Part shown: piece by piece, positions 1 to 8,000 of the stretch
Numbering within the stretch: the first letter of the stretch is position 1
Layout of the letters: each line of letters begins with the position of its first letter
The notes under the pieces: model-generated
What the model was told of the DNA's origin: nothing
Database searches by the model: none
What the model saw: only the letters and a program-made list of their open reading frames with translations
Translations under genes and position numbers: made by a program
Assembly: GCA_015233625.1 (NCBI GenBank)
Contig: JADFXK010000005.1
Location: forward strand, 1 to 34,533
From: Deltaproteobacteria bacterium
GTDB taxonomy: Bacteria; Desulfobacterota; JADFXK01
DNA: 34,533 nucleotides
Reading direction: 5' to 3'

Positions 1-137
1 GAAGATACCGCCTAGTCGACAGGATGGCGGCGCAACCTGGTGATGGTTAGGCAGAGAGTTCTTTATTAACAGACGAATTGCGGCTTCCAACCTGATAACC
101 CGCAACCCGTATCCCGTACTCCGCACCCGAGGGTCAT

Positions 138-941
138 ATGTTATCTTGTAATGAGCTGTTTGATCTATCTAATTTTAGTGAGGCCGGGATTTTTGACGGG
201 TTAAGGTTTCCATGGGAAGTACTGCCCAGAATAAAGGAGTATGTTCTTTCCCGTCTGGACCGCACCGGGGTCACGACGGTCAGGCAGGATGGGGAGGTAC
301 TCCGGAAGACCCGGGTCTTCTACCAGGGAGAGGTGCTGACCGACCATCTTCATTTGGAGCCCGGTGACGTGACCAAAGGGCGGTTTAAGGTTTATCATCG
401 AGATGAGCTGCTCGTCGGAGCTTCGGTTATCTACGCCGGGGCCTGTCTGTTTGATAATGACATCACTCTGGGGGCGGGAGTGGTGGTTGAGCCCGGGGCC
501 TTAATTAAAGGTCCGACCATGATTGGTGACTTTTCCGAGGTGCGGCAGGGGGCATACATCCGCGGCAACTGCCTGGTCGGCCGGTCATGTGTTGTCGGTC
601 ACGTGACCGAGATAAAAAATGCGGTGATGTTGGATCAAGCCAAGGCGGGTCACTTTGCCTATATTGGAGACAGTATTCTCGGACGGAACACCAATTTGGG
701 GGCGGGGACAAAGCTGGCTAATCTGAAATTCATTCCAGCCCCGACTAGAATTCAGGTGGGCGAGGAAGTCCACATTATTGACCTGCACAAGTTTGGCGCA
801 ATTCTGGGGGATCATGTGCAAACGGGATGCAACTCGGTGACAAATCCCGGAACGGTGCTGGGTCGGCGAAGCCTGGTCGGTCCCAACATGACAGTGGCGT
901 CCGGGTATTATCCTCCCCACTCCATTATTCTGACCGGATAG
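138..941 (+). CDS. Left-handed beta-helix (hexapeptide-repeat) acyltransferase-like protein, GlmU C-terminus type
   Basis: From about residue 95 the protein shows hexapeptide-repeat spacing of small and aliphatic residues (ITLGAGVVVEPGALIKG, then IGDSILGRNTNLGAGT). The blocks GHVTEIKN, AGHFAYIGDS and NLGAGT resemble the acetyltransferase half of GlmU, where the matching region carries the acetyl-CoA and sugar-phosphate binding residues. At 267 residues it has no N-terminal nucleotidyltransferase domain; the first 90 residues are a different alpha/beta leader. A sugar or sugar-phosphate O/N-acyltransferase acting in envelope precursor synthesis is plausible, but the substrate cannot be read from sequence. 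The ATG follows GAGGG by about 4 bases. It is the only clear plus-strand gene in the first 11 kb and converges on the next gene, so it is probably transcribed alone. Fold call is firm; function is inference. Confidence 0.75.
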   Translation: MLSCNELFDLSNFSEAGIFDGLRFPWEVLPRIKEYVLSRLDRTGVTTVRQDGEVLRKTRVFYQGEVLTDHLHLEPGDVTKGRFKVYHRDELLVGASVIYAGACLFDNDITLGAGVVVEPGALIKGPTMIGDFSEVRQGAYIRGNCLVGRSCVVGHVTEIKNAVMLDQAKAGHFAYIGDSILGRNTNLGAGTKLANLKFIPAPTRIQVGEEVHIIDLHKFGAILGDHVQTGCNSVTNPGTVLGRRSLVGPNMTVASGYYPPHSIILTG

Positions 942-1008
942 GCATTAGTCTTCGAAATTTATGCCGCACATGATAATACACAAGAAGATGTACAGGAGGC
1001 CTAAAGAA

Positions 1009-1047
1009 ATATCCCCCATGATCATAATGATGGATCATAGGGGATAT
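1009..1047. terminator. Strong hairpin between convergent genes, possible bidirectional terminator
   Basis: ATATCCCCCATGATC and GATCATAGGGGATAT form a 15-bp stem with a single mismatch and a 9-base loop. It lies in the 179-bp gap between the plus-strand gene ending at 941 and the minus-strand gene ending at 1121. No long T-tract follows on either strand, so termination is inferred from position and stem strength. A small structured RNA is the alternative. Confidence 0.45.
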
Positions 1048-1120
1048 GTCGTGATGTAGGCTACTAAGTTGGTAACATCCATGCGTCAGCCCACCTGTCA
1101 GGCAACTAACGCCGCGATTC

Positions 1121-1369
1121 CTATTTTTTGTAGTCGTGGACGGGTTCTTTTTTGTCCTTATCCGGCTTACCCGCGTCCTTAGCCTTAGCCTTAGCTTTAG
1201 CGGCGTCCTTCTTGGTTTTTGCCGCATCCTTGTTGTACGTTGCCGCCTTAGGGGCACCAGCTTCCGATTTCTCGACCTTCTTATCGGCTTTTTCTTGAGC
1301 CATGGTCATCGGGGCAAAGCAGACAAACAAAATCAGGGCAAACAACGCGGCAGAAATTCTTTTGATCAT
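1121..1369 (-). CDS. Small secreted Ala/Lys-rich protein of unknown function
   Basis: This 82-residue protein starts with a typical Sec signal peptide: MIKR, a hydrophobic core LFALILFVCFAPM, then a TMAQ cleavage site near residue 25. The mature part is about 57 residues of Lys, Ala and Asp (runs such as KKDAAKAKAKAKDAGK) and is very basic and probably disordered. The start is well supported by GGAGG four bases upstream of the ATG. It follows sufB on the same strand after about 180 bp containing two small hairpins, so it probably has its own promoter. No family is recognised. A periplasmic polyanion- or membrane-interacting protein is possible but not shown. Confidence 0.65.
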   Translation of the reverse strand: MIKRISAALFALILFVCFAPMTMAQEKADKKVEKSEAGAPKAATYNKDAAKTKKDAAKAKAKAKDAGKPDKDKKEPVHDYKK

Positions 1370-1417
1370 AATCCCTCCAAAGTCAAAAAAAGGTTACCAC
1401 AAGGTTTCTATATTTTA

Positions 1418-1453
1418 TAGGTTTGCAAAAACCTACACCACAATCTTTGTGGT
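1418..1453 (-). other. Two adjacent short hairpins in the leader of the small secreted gene
   Basis: TAGGTTT-GCAA-AAACCTA (1418-1435) and ACCACAA-TCT-TTGTGGT (1437-1453) are both perfect 7-bp stems. They lie 50-85 bases upstream of the minus-strand gene starting at 1369. An AT-rich stretch that could hold a -10 box (TATAAAATATAGA on the minus strand) lies just downstream of them. They could be operator palindromes or leader structure. Confidence 0.35.
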
Positions 1454-1530
1454 CCTGATGTGGCCAAAACATCCTGGGTAACGGTGAAACAGTGAAGTGA
1501 CGCTATCACAACGATGGGTCGGTGTCAATT

Positions 1531-1553
1531 CAAAAAATAGACGCGACGCGTCA
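1531..1553 (-). terminator. Weak possible terminator at the end of sufB
   Basis: On the minus strand GACGCGTCGCGTC, overlapping the sufB stop codon, is followed by TATTTTTTG. A stem of only four pairs with a five-base loop is geometrically reasonable, so the case rests mainly on the T-tract and location. Confidence 0.3.
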
Positions 1554-2777
1554 CATGACATCTTTATCACTCATCTCGACAGCCCGATCAATTTCGGCTC
1601 TAAGCTGCGGAGGTAAACCGGGAATATCAACATTGAGGAACCCCCGAACGATGGTCGAGGTGGCTTCGTCCTCGGTTAGTCCCCGCGACATAAGATACGA
1701 TATTTCCTCTTGGGCGATTTTACCCACAGCCGCTTCGTGGGACATCTCCACCCCGTCACAATGACCTTCCAATTCCGGAACCGCGTGAATCAGGCCACCC
1801 TTCAAGAGCAGCCCCTTGCACTCTAAGTGTGCTTTAATGTCCGGGACTTCGCCGATAAGATGTCCGCGGGCAATAATCCTTCCCCCATTACTGATGGTGC
1901 GGGCCACGATTTCCGCCCTGGTCCCCGGTTTCTTGAGGAAGATGCGGCCGCCGATGTCGAATTCCGAACCCGGCGACCCAACAATAATACTGTAGTACCG
2001 GGCGACCGCGTTGTCACCGACAAGGTAAGTGGTCGGGTACATTTGGAGCGTCCGGACCGGCTTCATACAAATGTAGTTGTTCAGGAACAGGCCTCCCTCC
2101 TCCACTTGAGCCGCCGACCGGGGGCGGACGACCATGTCTTCAGCCCAGTTATGGATCATGGTGAAGCTGAGTTTGGCATTCTTCTTGACAAAGAATTCAG
2201 AAATACCCACGTGTGCCCCTTTTTTGACATGGGGCGAGGTGGCGCATCCCGTGATGATGTGTAGTTCTGAGTCCTCTTCGGCAATAATGATATTATGGAC
2301 CGTTTGCTGCAGCCCTTCTTTGTCCAAATAGAGGCAGGCCTGGATCGGATACACGCTTTTCTGTCCCGGGAGACACCGGATGACATACCCGTTGTGCAGG
2401 TCCGTTTCCGCGGAAGCAGTATACTTATCCATATCCACCGATATTAGCTTCCAGTAGTAGTCCCTGATCCAGTCGTACTCTTCCAACGCTTTTTTGATGG
2501 GGATGACCTCGACCCCTTCCATCTTACTACTGCAGTGAACGACCGCGGTGTCTTTTTGAAAATAGGTACCGCCGCGCTCTTTACCCGTCAGATCCAGGCC
2601 GGACATGATCAGACGTTTCTGTTCGGCATCGGGCAGGGAACGCAGCTCTTCCTCTTGGAGATACTCATGGGGCACATCAGCCGTCTCGAATTGTGCCAAG
2701 TCGACATCTTGTCCCAGCGCCGCTTTCTTGGTCGCCGCCCCAGCCGCTTTGCTTTTTAGTTCTTCTCTAGAGTACAT
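1551..2777 (-). CDS. sufB: Fe-S cluster assembly scaffold SufB/SufD family protein
   Basis: This is a SufBD-family protein of 408 residues, the scaffold component that works with the SufC ATPase to build Fe-S clusters in the cytoplasm. The C-terminal half has the family's beta-helix core. It ends with a recognisable conserved block (HCDGVEMSHEAAVGKIAQEE) and the helical tail LMSRGLTEDEA...VRGFLNVD. The ORF track starts at 2786, but GAGGA abuts that ATG. It is correctly spaced (9 bases) for the ATG at 2777, which I chose. Either way the gene overlaps the end of sufC, so the two are probably translationally coupled. No sufD, sufS, sufE or sufU is nearby. That matches the minimal two-gene SUF (SMS-type) layout known in archaea and anaerobic bacteria. 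Confidence 0.9.
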   Translation of the reverse strand: MYSREELKSKAAGAATKKAALGQDVDLAQFETADVPHEYLQEEELRSLPDAEQKRLIMSGLDLTGKERGGTYFQKDTAVVHCSSKMEGVEVIPIKKALEEYDWIRDYYWKLISVDMDKYTASAETDLHNGYVIRCLPGQKSVYPIQACLYLDKEGLQQTVHNIIIAEEDSELHIITGCATSPHVKKGAHVGISEFFVKKNAKLSFTMIHNWAEDMVVRPRSAAQVEEGGLFLNNYICMKPVRTLQMYPTTYLVGDNAVARYYSIIVGSPGSEFDIGGRIFLKKPGTRAEIVARTISNGGRIIARGHLIGEVPDIKAHLECKGLLLKGGLIHAVPELEGHCDGVEMSHEAAVGKIAQEEISYLMSRGLTEDEATSTIVRGFLNVDIPGLPPQLRAEIDRAVEMSDKDVM

Positions 2778-3520
2778 CGCACGCATTCCTCATATCCCAT
2801 CTCGCTGATACAATTTAGAATTTCGCGAGGATTAGTGGAACAGCTTAAGATGCCGTTAAACAGCACCTGTCCCTTATCCGCGGCCACGTAGTCCATGATG
2901 TAGCCGGTGTGGGTGATGATCAGGCCCATCTTTGTCCGGTCACGCTTTTGCCGGGCGATTGTCTTTTCATCGGAATGAAATATGTCTTTTTCGAGGAGCA
3001 TGGCAATCGTCTCCCCGACCAGGGTGATATTTTCCAAGTCAACGCCGGACTCCGGCTCATCAAATAGCATCAGATCAGGATCTTGAGCTAAGAGTTGGAG
3101 CAACTCAGACCGTTTGATTTCTCCGCCGGAAAAGCCGGCATTAACATCACGGTCGAGGAAGTCCCGGAAGTTAACCATCTCGGCATATTCTTCCACATCT
3201 ATCTCTTTCTTAGAGCAGATGTCGATCATTTGCCGAGTCTTAAGACCATGAATGGTCGGGGGCCGCTGGTAGGACATGCCGATACCCAAGGCGGCGCGTT
3301 CGTTGATGGGCAGTCCGGTGATGTCGACCCCTTTGAACAGGATTCTGCCACCCGTCACCCGATACTGGGGATAACCCATGATGGTCATCACGAGGGACGT
3401 CTTTCCGGACCCATTCGGCCCAAAAAGGATATGGGTCTCACCCGGTTTGATCTCTAAGTCGATGTGCTTCAATATCTTATTCCCGGCCAGCTCCACCTGC
3501 AAATCTTCAATGAGCAACAT
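2756..3520 (-). CDS. sufC: Fe-S cluster assembly ATPase SufC
   Basis: This ABC-type ATPase of 254 residues powers the SufB scaffold. Visible motifs are Walker A GPNGSGKTS (about residues 36-44), the Q-loop region SYQRPP, the signature FSGGEIKRSEL typical of SufC, Walker B LMLFDEPESGVD, and a switch histidine in IITHTGY. The track ORF starts at 3646, but its first 42 residues are low-quality basic sequence. The internal ATG at 3520 has AGGAG eight bases upstream and gives the usual SufC N-terminus (MLLIEDLQVE), so I use that. A sigma70-like promoter lies about 100 bp upstream. The insert ARQKRDRTKMG before the switch region is slightly unusual. Confidence 0.92.
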   Translation of the reverse strand: MLLIEDLQVELAGNKILKHIDLEIKPGETHILFGPNGSGKTSLVMTIMGYPQYRVTGGRILFKGVDITGLPINERAALGIGMSYQRPPTIHGLKTRQMIDICSKKEIDVEEYAEMVNFRDFLDRDVNAGFSGGEIKRSELLQLLAQDPDLMLFDEPESGVDLENITLVGETIAMLLEKDIFHSDEKTIARQKRDRTKMGLIITHTGYIMDYVAADKGQVLFNGILSCSTNPREILNCISEMGYEECVRCTLEKN

Positions 3521-3617
3521 CTGATGTCTCCTGTGTCTAGTTTCGGGACGCGGCATAGCCAGTAGCCGCCTCTTTCTCTCGGTGTTCTTTGCCTCATGCT
3601 TTTGGGCTGAAGGTGAG

Positions 3618-3646
3618 AACATACCCAATCGAAATCCAATTGGCAA
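3618..3646 (-). promoter_or_regulatory. Candidate sigma70 promoter for sufCB
   Basis: On the minus strand TTGCCA is followed after 17 bases by TATGTT. They match the -35 and -10 consensus at 5/6 and 4/6. The position, about 100 bases before the chosen sufC start and after birA, suits a separate sufCB promoter. No IscR or SufR site was recognised. Confidence 0.45.
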
Positions 3647-3713
3647 GAGGCCGTTTGACCTGATGATGTTAACACGCTGTTTTTATTTGATTGAAGCGCT
3701 GGAGGAGGGAGGC

Positions 3714-4490
3714 TTAAATGTCCTCCGGTCGTAGATGGACCACGTCTCCGGCCAAGATCTTCTCTAACCCCGTGTCGGTCTGCAACCACAACCGACCCTC
3801 GGGATCTAGATCCACGGCCGTGCCGGTCAAGGTCTGCCCTTGGGACATGATCACCTTAACCCGGCTGCCCAGGGTGGCCGAATGGGTCAAATAATTCCGG
3901 TGGATTTCTTCTAGGTAGGGAGGATCATCGTGGAACCGAGTATAATGCCCGGCCAGGTGAGATAAAATGCCGTCCCGCAACTCCGCCGCGGCCACGCTCG
4001 CCCCGGCCTGGGCCAAAGAGGTGGCCGTATCAGTCAGCTCAGCCGGGATATCATTCTGAACATTAACCCCGATGCCCCAGATCAGAAAAGGATTTCCTCC
4101 GGGGGCAAAATGCGACTCCATCAGCATCCCGCACACCTTCTTGCCGTCGATCAACAGGTCATTGGGCCACTTAATGGAGACCGGGAGTTCAGTCAGGCTA
4201 TGGATGGCCTGTTGCACCGCGAGAGAGGCGATGAGGTTAAGCCCCCCCCAGGCAGCCAGCGGGACACCCGGACGCAGTAATAGCGACATCCACAAGCCGC
4301 CGGGTTGGGCTTCCCATTTACGGCCCAGTCGCCCTTTGCCTCCGGTTTGCTCTAGAGCCACCGCCACATACCCTTCCGGTTCTCCGGCCAGGGCCTTTTC
4401 CAAAACAGTGGTATTGGTGGACGCGACTTCCGGGAAGTGTTCGATGCGAAAGGAGTTATCGTTCTTGCTGGATATGTTTTGGAGTGGCAC
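3714..4490 (-). CDS. birA: Biotin--[acetyl-CoA-carboxylase] ligase, without repressor domain
   Basis: This enzyme attaches biotin to the carboxyl carrier protein through biotinyl-AMP. Diagnostic motifs are GGKGRLGRKW (biotinyl-AMP binding loop, about residues 49-58), the active-site strand SIKWPNDLLIDGKKVCGML, and the C-terminal SH3-like domain ending in DVVHLRPED. At 258 residues it lacks the N-terminal helix-turn-helix of E. coli BirA. It is therefore a class I ligase and should not regulate biotin genes. The start is GTG, with only a weak AGGA upstream; the N-terminus SKNDNSFRIEHFPEVASTNT gives the expected S/T-N substrate-loop context. It lies between the DnaJ-like gene and sufC with gaps of about 180-190 bp. 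Confidence 0.9.
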   Translation of the reverse strand: MPLQNISSKNDNSFRIEHFPEVASTNTTVLEKALAGEPEGYVAVALEQTGGKGRLGRKWEAQPGGLWMSLLLRPGVPLAAWGGLNLIASLAVQQAIHSLTELPVSIKWPNDLLIDGKKVCGMLMESHFAPGGNPFLIWGIGVNVQNDIPAELTDTATSLAQAGASVAAAELRDGILSHLAGHYTRFHDDPPYLEEIHRNYLTHSATLGSRVKVIMSQGQTLTGTAVDLDPEGRLWLQTDTGLEKILAGDVVHLRPEDI

Positions 4491-4671
4491 GAGTAAAGCA
4501 TCCTGTCGGCAAATCGTTATCTGGCTGCCGTGGAACCTGGTTAAATTTATGTTTAGGCGGTCTTAGTCGGCGATGGACGAGACTTTGGGGGCTGGCCGTT
4601 GGGCATCTATCTTAAAACGAGTACCGGCAGCAAGCAACCAGAGCGGTTCAAAGCGTCAAATGTGCGAGGGT

Positions 4672-5424
4672 TCAAAAACGCCACCGGCCCACTTGAATAT
4701 TTTGGTTATGGCGCAATTGCTTCCGGGCCAGTTCTTCCATTTGTTGTGGCGTGAGCAGGCCCCGGTCGATAAAGAAACTACCGATGGGTTGGTTCAGCCG
4801 GCGCTGTTTACCCAATAAACACATAATGTTAAATGTGGACAGATAGCCCAAACGTTTGGCGCAGTCCCCAAATTTTTCTCCGACACCCCGGTGGGCCAAG
4901 ATAAACTGAATGTCCTGGGGTAAAAGTAGACCCCAGTCTCGGGCAAGTTGACCGATCAGAGGGCGTTGTCTTCTTTGCCAGGTGATGGCCTCGATGAGGG
5001 CGCGCCAGGAAATGAACCCCGAGTAATACAAAAACTGGCCGATGAGCAGTTCCCGATGGGGGAGAGGCCCAAAATAGGAGTGATCTTGCCATTCTCGTTG
5101 GGAGGTGGGCCTGGACGCCGGAGGCTTCCGGCGAGGTGGAGCTTTTGGTCCGGCGGGCCGGATAATGGCTTCATCATTGGCGATGGCGGCCCGAAGGAGT
5201 TCGTAGGCCAGCGAGACCTCTTTAAACAGCTCGGTCATCTCTGCTTCATCCCGGCCCATGGCCTTGGCCCGGTCGGGATGAGTCTCCAGAGCCTTCCTCC
5301 GATAGATGGTTTTAAGCTCGGCGGGTTGGATCTGTTTTAGGAAATCGTGGGAGAAGTTGTTTCCCGGGCCAAAGATCAGGCCACAGGCCGCCATAATCTC
5401 AGGAGTAGAAAGTTGTGACAGCAT
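4672..5424 (-). CDS. J-domain protein fused to a C-terminal repeat region
   Basis: Residues 1-80 form a J domain with the HPD tripeptide at 49-51 (YRRKALETHPDRAKAMG), which should stimulate an Hsp70 ATPase. A Pro/Arg-rich linker (RPAGPKAPPRRKPPASRP) follows. The C-terminal half (about 120-240) holds two or three copies of an IGxLLxxxGxxxxxxLxxAL-like unit: LIGQFLYYSGFISWRALIEA, LIGQLARDWGLL and IGSFFIDRGLLTPQQMEEL. These resemble the helical repeats of MshEN / PilB N-terminal domains, which in other proteins bind c-di-GMP or partner proteins. No Zn-finger or DnaJ C-terminal domain is present, so this is a specialised co-chaperone. The ATG has AAGG eight bases upstream. It is a stand-alone unit with its own candidate promoter. 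Confidence 0.75.
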   Translation of the reverse strand: MLSQLSTPEIMAACGLIFGPGNNFSHDFLKQIQPAELKTIYRRKALETHPDRAKAMGRDEAEMTELFKEVSLAYELLRAAIANDEAIIRPAGPKAPPRRKPPASRPTSQREWQDHSYFGPLPHRELLIGQFLYYSGFISWRALIEAITWQRRQRPLIGQLARDWGLLLPQDIQFILAHRGVGEKFGDCAKRLGYLSTFNIMCLLGKQRRLNQPIGSFFIDRGLLTPQQMEELARKQLRHNQNIQVGRWRF

Positions 5425-5475
5425 TCCGGCACCTTCTAATATTTATCGACAGAGTCACAATAAACTAAGACGACT

Positions 5476-5504
5476 ATCTTACCTCCTAATTTCGGCTATT
5501 GCAA
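5476..5504 (-). promoter_or_regulatory. Candidate promoter for the J-domain gene
   Basis: Minus-strand TTGCAA and TAAGAT are 17 bases apart, about 50 bases before the ATG at 5424. The 213-bp gap after lptD fits a fresh promoter. Matches are moderate. Confidence 0.4.
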
Positions 5505-5637
5505 CCCCTTTTTTGTCCGCCGGGGGAGTGAAGAACCCGGATAATTGCAAATGTTTCGAGGGGACATCTATTAGTTGCGGGTATCCCAGGCGGTCCCTTC
5601 ATTGGCCCTGACCCGTAACTCGCAACACCTTATGTGA

Positions 5638-7953
5638 TCACATCCCCTTGGAGAAACCGGCCGAGTTGCCCAGACCGAACAGCGAGATAACAAAGGTGAT
5701 GGAGGTGTCCTCCTCCTTCTTGCTATAGGACAAATCAATACCCCAGCATTGGGCCTGGTAATTGATTCCGTAGCGGCTCTCCACCTCTGTGTTGGTTTCA
5801 AACGAATTTTTATTCTCGTAGATTAAGGAGATGGGCTGGATCACCTTGACCAGTATCCGGGTATTCAATTCCTTCACCCGATCCTGGGTAAACCGGTAAT
5901 CCACGCCCAACACGTCGCCCCGTTTGTCGTTGAAGTAAGCCGAACAGTTGAATGACTTGAATTCATCATCCTGGGCGGAATAAGAGGTGTCGGTGTTGAT
6001 GACCATAAAGGTGGTCGGGGTAAACTCCATTTCCAGTTTGATGGGTGAGAAAGAACGGTGCTCCCCCACCGCGTCGCTCCGTCGGTTAAGGTAAGCCTGG
6101 TAGGCCAAAATATCATCCTGGTTCCGGGGGCGGGGGTTCCAGGATGAGAAAGCGTTTTCATAGTAGCGCCACCACTTATTAATATTGGCCTGACGCCAGC
6201 GCATCAGGTTATCCGACTGGGTGGTGTCGCCGTTAGTGAAATCGTAGGACTGGCTGATCTTAAGGCGCAACATCTCCCAGTAGCTTGGTTTGCCGCCGGA
6301 AAGCAACTTGGCCATGATCATATTGTCCAGGCCATAGGTCACGGTGTTGACCTTATCCAGGTAATCCTGCCCGTCAAAATCCATAGGCTGGTCGGGATTT
6401 TCATCGGGCCGAAAACGGTAGGTCACAAAGGGCCGGAACCGATGCTTCACATTGGTGAAGTTACCGACGTTGAAGGGGTAAACTTTAGAGAGGGAAGTTG
6501 ATAAATTTCCGGTGACATCATAAAGGTGTCGGTAGTAATCTGATTTATCGAATGAACTGTCTCGGTCTTGAAATTGATAAGCCGTCTCCCGCAGTCCCAG
6601 AGTCCCCTCGAAGTCGAGGAAATTTTTATAATGCAAGGGCAGGGATGCGCTGGGATGCAGATCCGTGCGAGTGGCTTTGACCCCTTGTTCACGCCAAAAA
6701 TAGGCGGCGTTGGCATCCCAGTTCAGGTACACGGAATCATTCATAACCGGCAGCCGGGACCCGACAAATCCCGCCTTGGGCAGTTCCTGGACAGTGGGGT
6801 CATCGGCAATTTGCGTGGCTTTTTGAAAGTACGAGACCTTGCCATAGGCCATGGAAGAATCGCCTTTTTTATCTGCCACCACCCGGGACTGGCGATACTC
6901 GTCCACGTTGTCATCCAGATCCCGTCCAAAATGTTCCAGAAAATCTTCCCGATTGGTGGAGATGGAGTTAAATCCGGAGGTAAACTCCCGGAGGAATTCC
7001 CGATCACTGACCAGATCGACATCGGCCTTGACCCGAATGTCGGAGGGGGCGTCTTGGTTCAACTTGCCGCGCAACCACCAGCGGCTGTCATTGGTTCGGG
7101 GGATGTTGTCACCGATGAAATTGTCGCCCGTTTGGAGGTCGTTCAATCCGGAAATCCGAAAGGTGCCCTGGTCTCGGGTCCCGGCCGCGTAACGGTACTC
7201 CAGTCCCTCCATCAAGCCCCTTCTCGCCATGTAATCCTGATGAAAAGTAGCGTCCATATGGTCGTTGATGGCCCAGTAAAAGGGGACGTCGATTTCGAAT
7301 CCGTTGCGGGACGAAGAGGTGAAGCTGGGAACAAGGAGTCCGGATTGTCTGCTGGTCTTAGCCGGAAACATGAAGTAGGGGAGGTAGAAGATCGGGAATG
7401 ATTTCACTTGTAGTTTAGCCCCATTAACTATCCCATATCCATCCATGGTCACCCAGGCCTCGGATCCGGTGATGATCCAGACGGGGTTCGACCCGTCACA
7501 GGTGGTCAGACCGGCTTGCACCATATGGTAGGTGTTCTCTCCCGTTTTTTCCACCTCCCGGCCGCTGATATAGAAATGATTCGATTTAATGAATAACAAC
7601 CCGCTTTGCATCCAGCCGGTTTTTTTGACGAGATTAAGGATGGCCTGGTCACTCATGATGTATCCGTCGTCCGTCGTCAGGCGGACATGTCCGGTGGCCC
7701 GAGCTTCCCCCTTGGTATTGTTCAGCATCACTTCATCGGCCGTGAGGCTCCTCTGCTTTTGCGTAATATGCACATTCCCTTTGGCCCGATAGAGGTCTTG
7801 TATTTTATCGTAACTCAGGTAATCCGAGTCCATCTTGAATGGTTCACCGCCGCCCAGATCGAAAGAGTCGGGGTTTTGGGCAGCCGCGAGGCCGGGAAAA
7901 CAGGCCGCCGCCGTCATCATCAGAGAGAAAACAATCAGTCGCATAGTCATCAT
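5638..7953 (-). CDS. lptD: LPS-assembly protein LptD
   Basis: LptD is the outer-membrane barrel that inserts lipopolysaccharide into the outer leaflet together with LptE. The start at 7953 has GGAG seven bases upstream and yields a clean signal peptide (MRLIVFSLMMTAAA...LAAAQ). The track start at 8004 overlaps folC and lacks such support. The mature protein begins with an LptA/OstA-like jellyroll (YDKIQDLYRAKGNVHITQKQ, then ADEVMLNNTKGEARATGHV). A beta-rich barrel of about 550 residues follows and includes PYFMFPAKTSRQSGLLVPSF. Cysteines of the mature part include LTTCDGS, matching the conserved N-domain cysteine, and QAQCWGID near the C-terminus. The second site is a single Cys instead of the CC pair of E. 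coli. The protein has 771 residues from this start. Confidence 0.93.
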   Translation of the reverse strand: MMTMRLIVFSLMMTAAACFPGLAAAQNPDSFDLGGGEPFKMDSDYLSYDKIQDLYRAKGNVHITQKQRSLTADEVMLNNTKGEARATGHVRLTTDDGYIMSDQAILNLVKKTGWMQSGLLFIKSNHFYISGREVEKTGENTYHMVQAGLTTCDGSNPVWIITGSEAWVTMDGYGIVNGAKLQVKSFPIFYLPYFMFPAKTSRQSGLLVPSFTSSSRNGFEIDVPFYWAINDHMDATFHQDYMARRGLMEGLEYRYAAGTRDQGTFRISGLNDLQTGDNFIGDNIPRTNDSRWWLRGKLNQDAPSDIRVKADVDLVSDREFLREFTSGFNSISTNREDFLEHFGRDLDDNVDEYRQSRVVADKKGDSSMAYGKVSYFQKATQIADDPTVQELPKAGFVGSRLPVMNDSVYLNWDANAAYFWREQGVKATRTDLHPSASLPLHYKNFLDFEGTLGLRETAYQFQDRDSSFDKSDYYRHLYDVTGNLSTSLSKVYPFNVGNFTNVKHRFRPFVTYRFRPDENPDQPMDFDGQDYLDKVNTVTYGLDNMIMAKLLSGGKPSYWEMLRLKISQSYDFTNGDTTQSDNLMRWRQANINKWWRYYENAFSSWNPRPRNQDDILAYQAYLNRRSDAVGEHRSFSPIKLEMEFTPTTFMVINTDTSYSAQDDEFKSFNCSAYFNDKRGDVLGVDYRFTQDRVKELNTRILVKVIQPISLIYENKNSFETNTEVESRYGINYQAQCWGIDLSYSKKEEDTSITFVISLFGLGNSAGFSKGM

Positions 7954-8000
7954 GGGGTTTCTCCGGCCATCGGATACCTCTCCCTGGTATTTGTTTATAA

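Noticed and set aside
80-130. CCCGCAACCCGTATCCCGTACTCCG-like runs before the first gene
   Set aside because: Looks like degenerate short repeats, with a faint echo near 5608, but too irregular to call an element.
1827-2264. 145-aa plus-strand ORF opposite sufB
   Set aside because: Fully antisense to a well-supported gene and without domain features.
5632-5641. TGTGATCACA, a CRP-like palindrome at the end of lptD
   Set aside because: It overlaps the lptD stop codon and is far from any start. Ten-base palindromes occur by chance, and no CRP-type regulator was seen.
6568-7401. 277-aa plus-strand ORF opposite lptD
   Set aside because: It lies wholly within lptD on the other strand. It has no family motifs and no ribosome-binding site; it reflects codon bias of the real gene.
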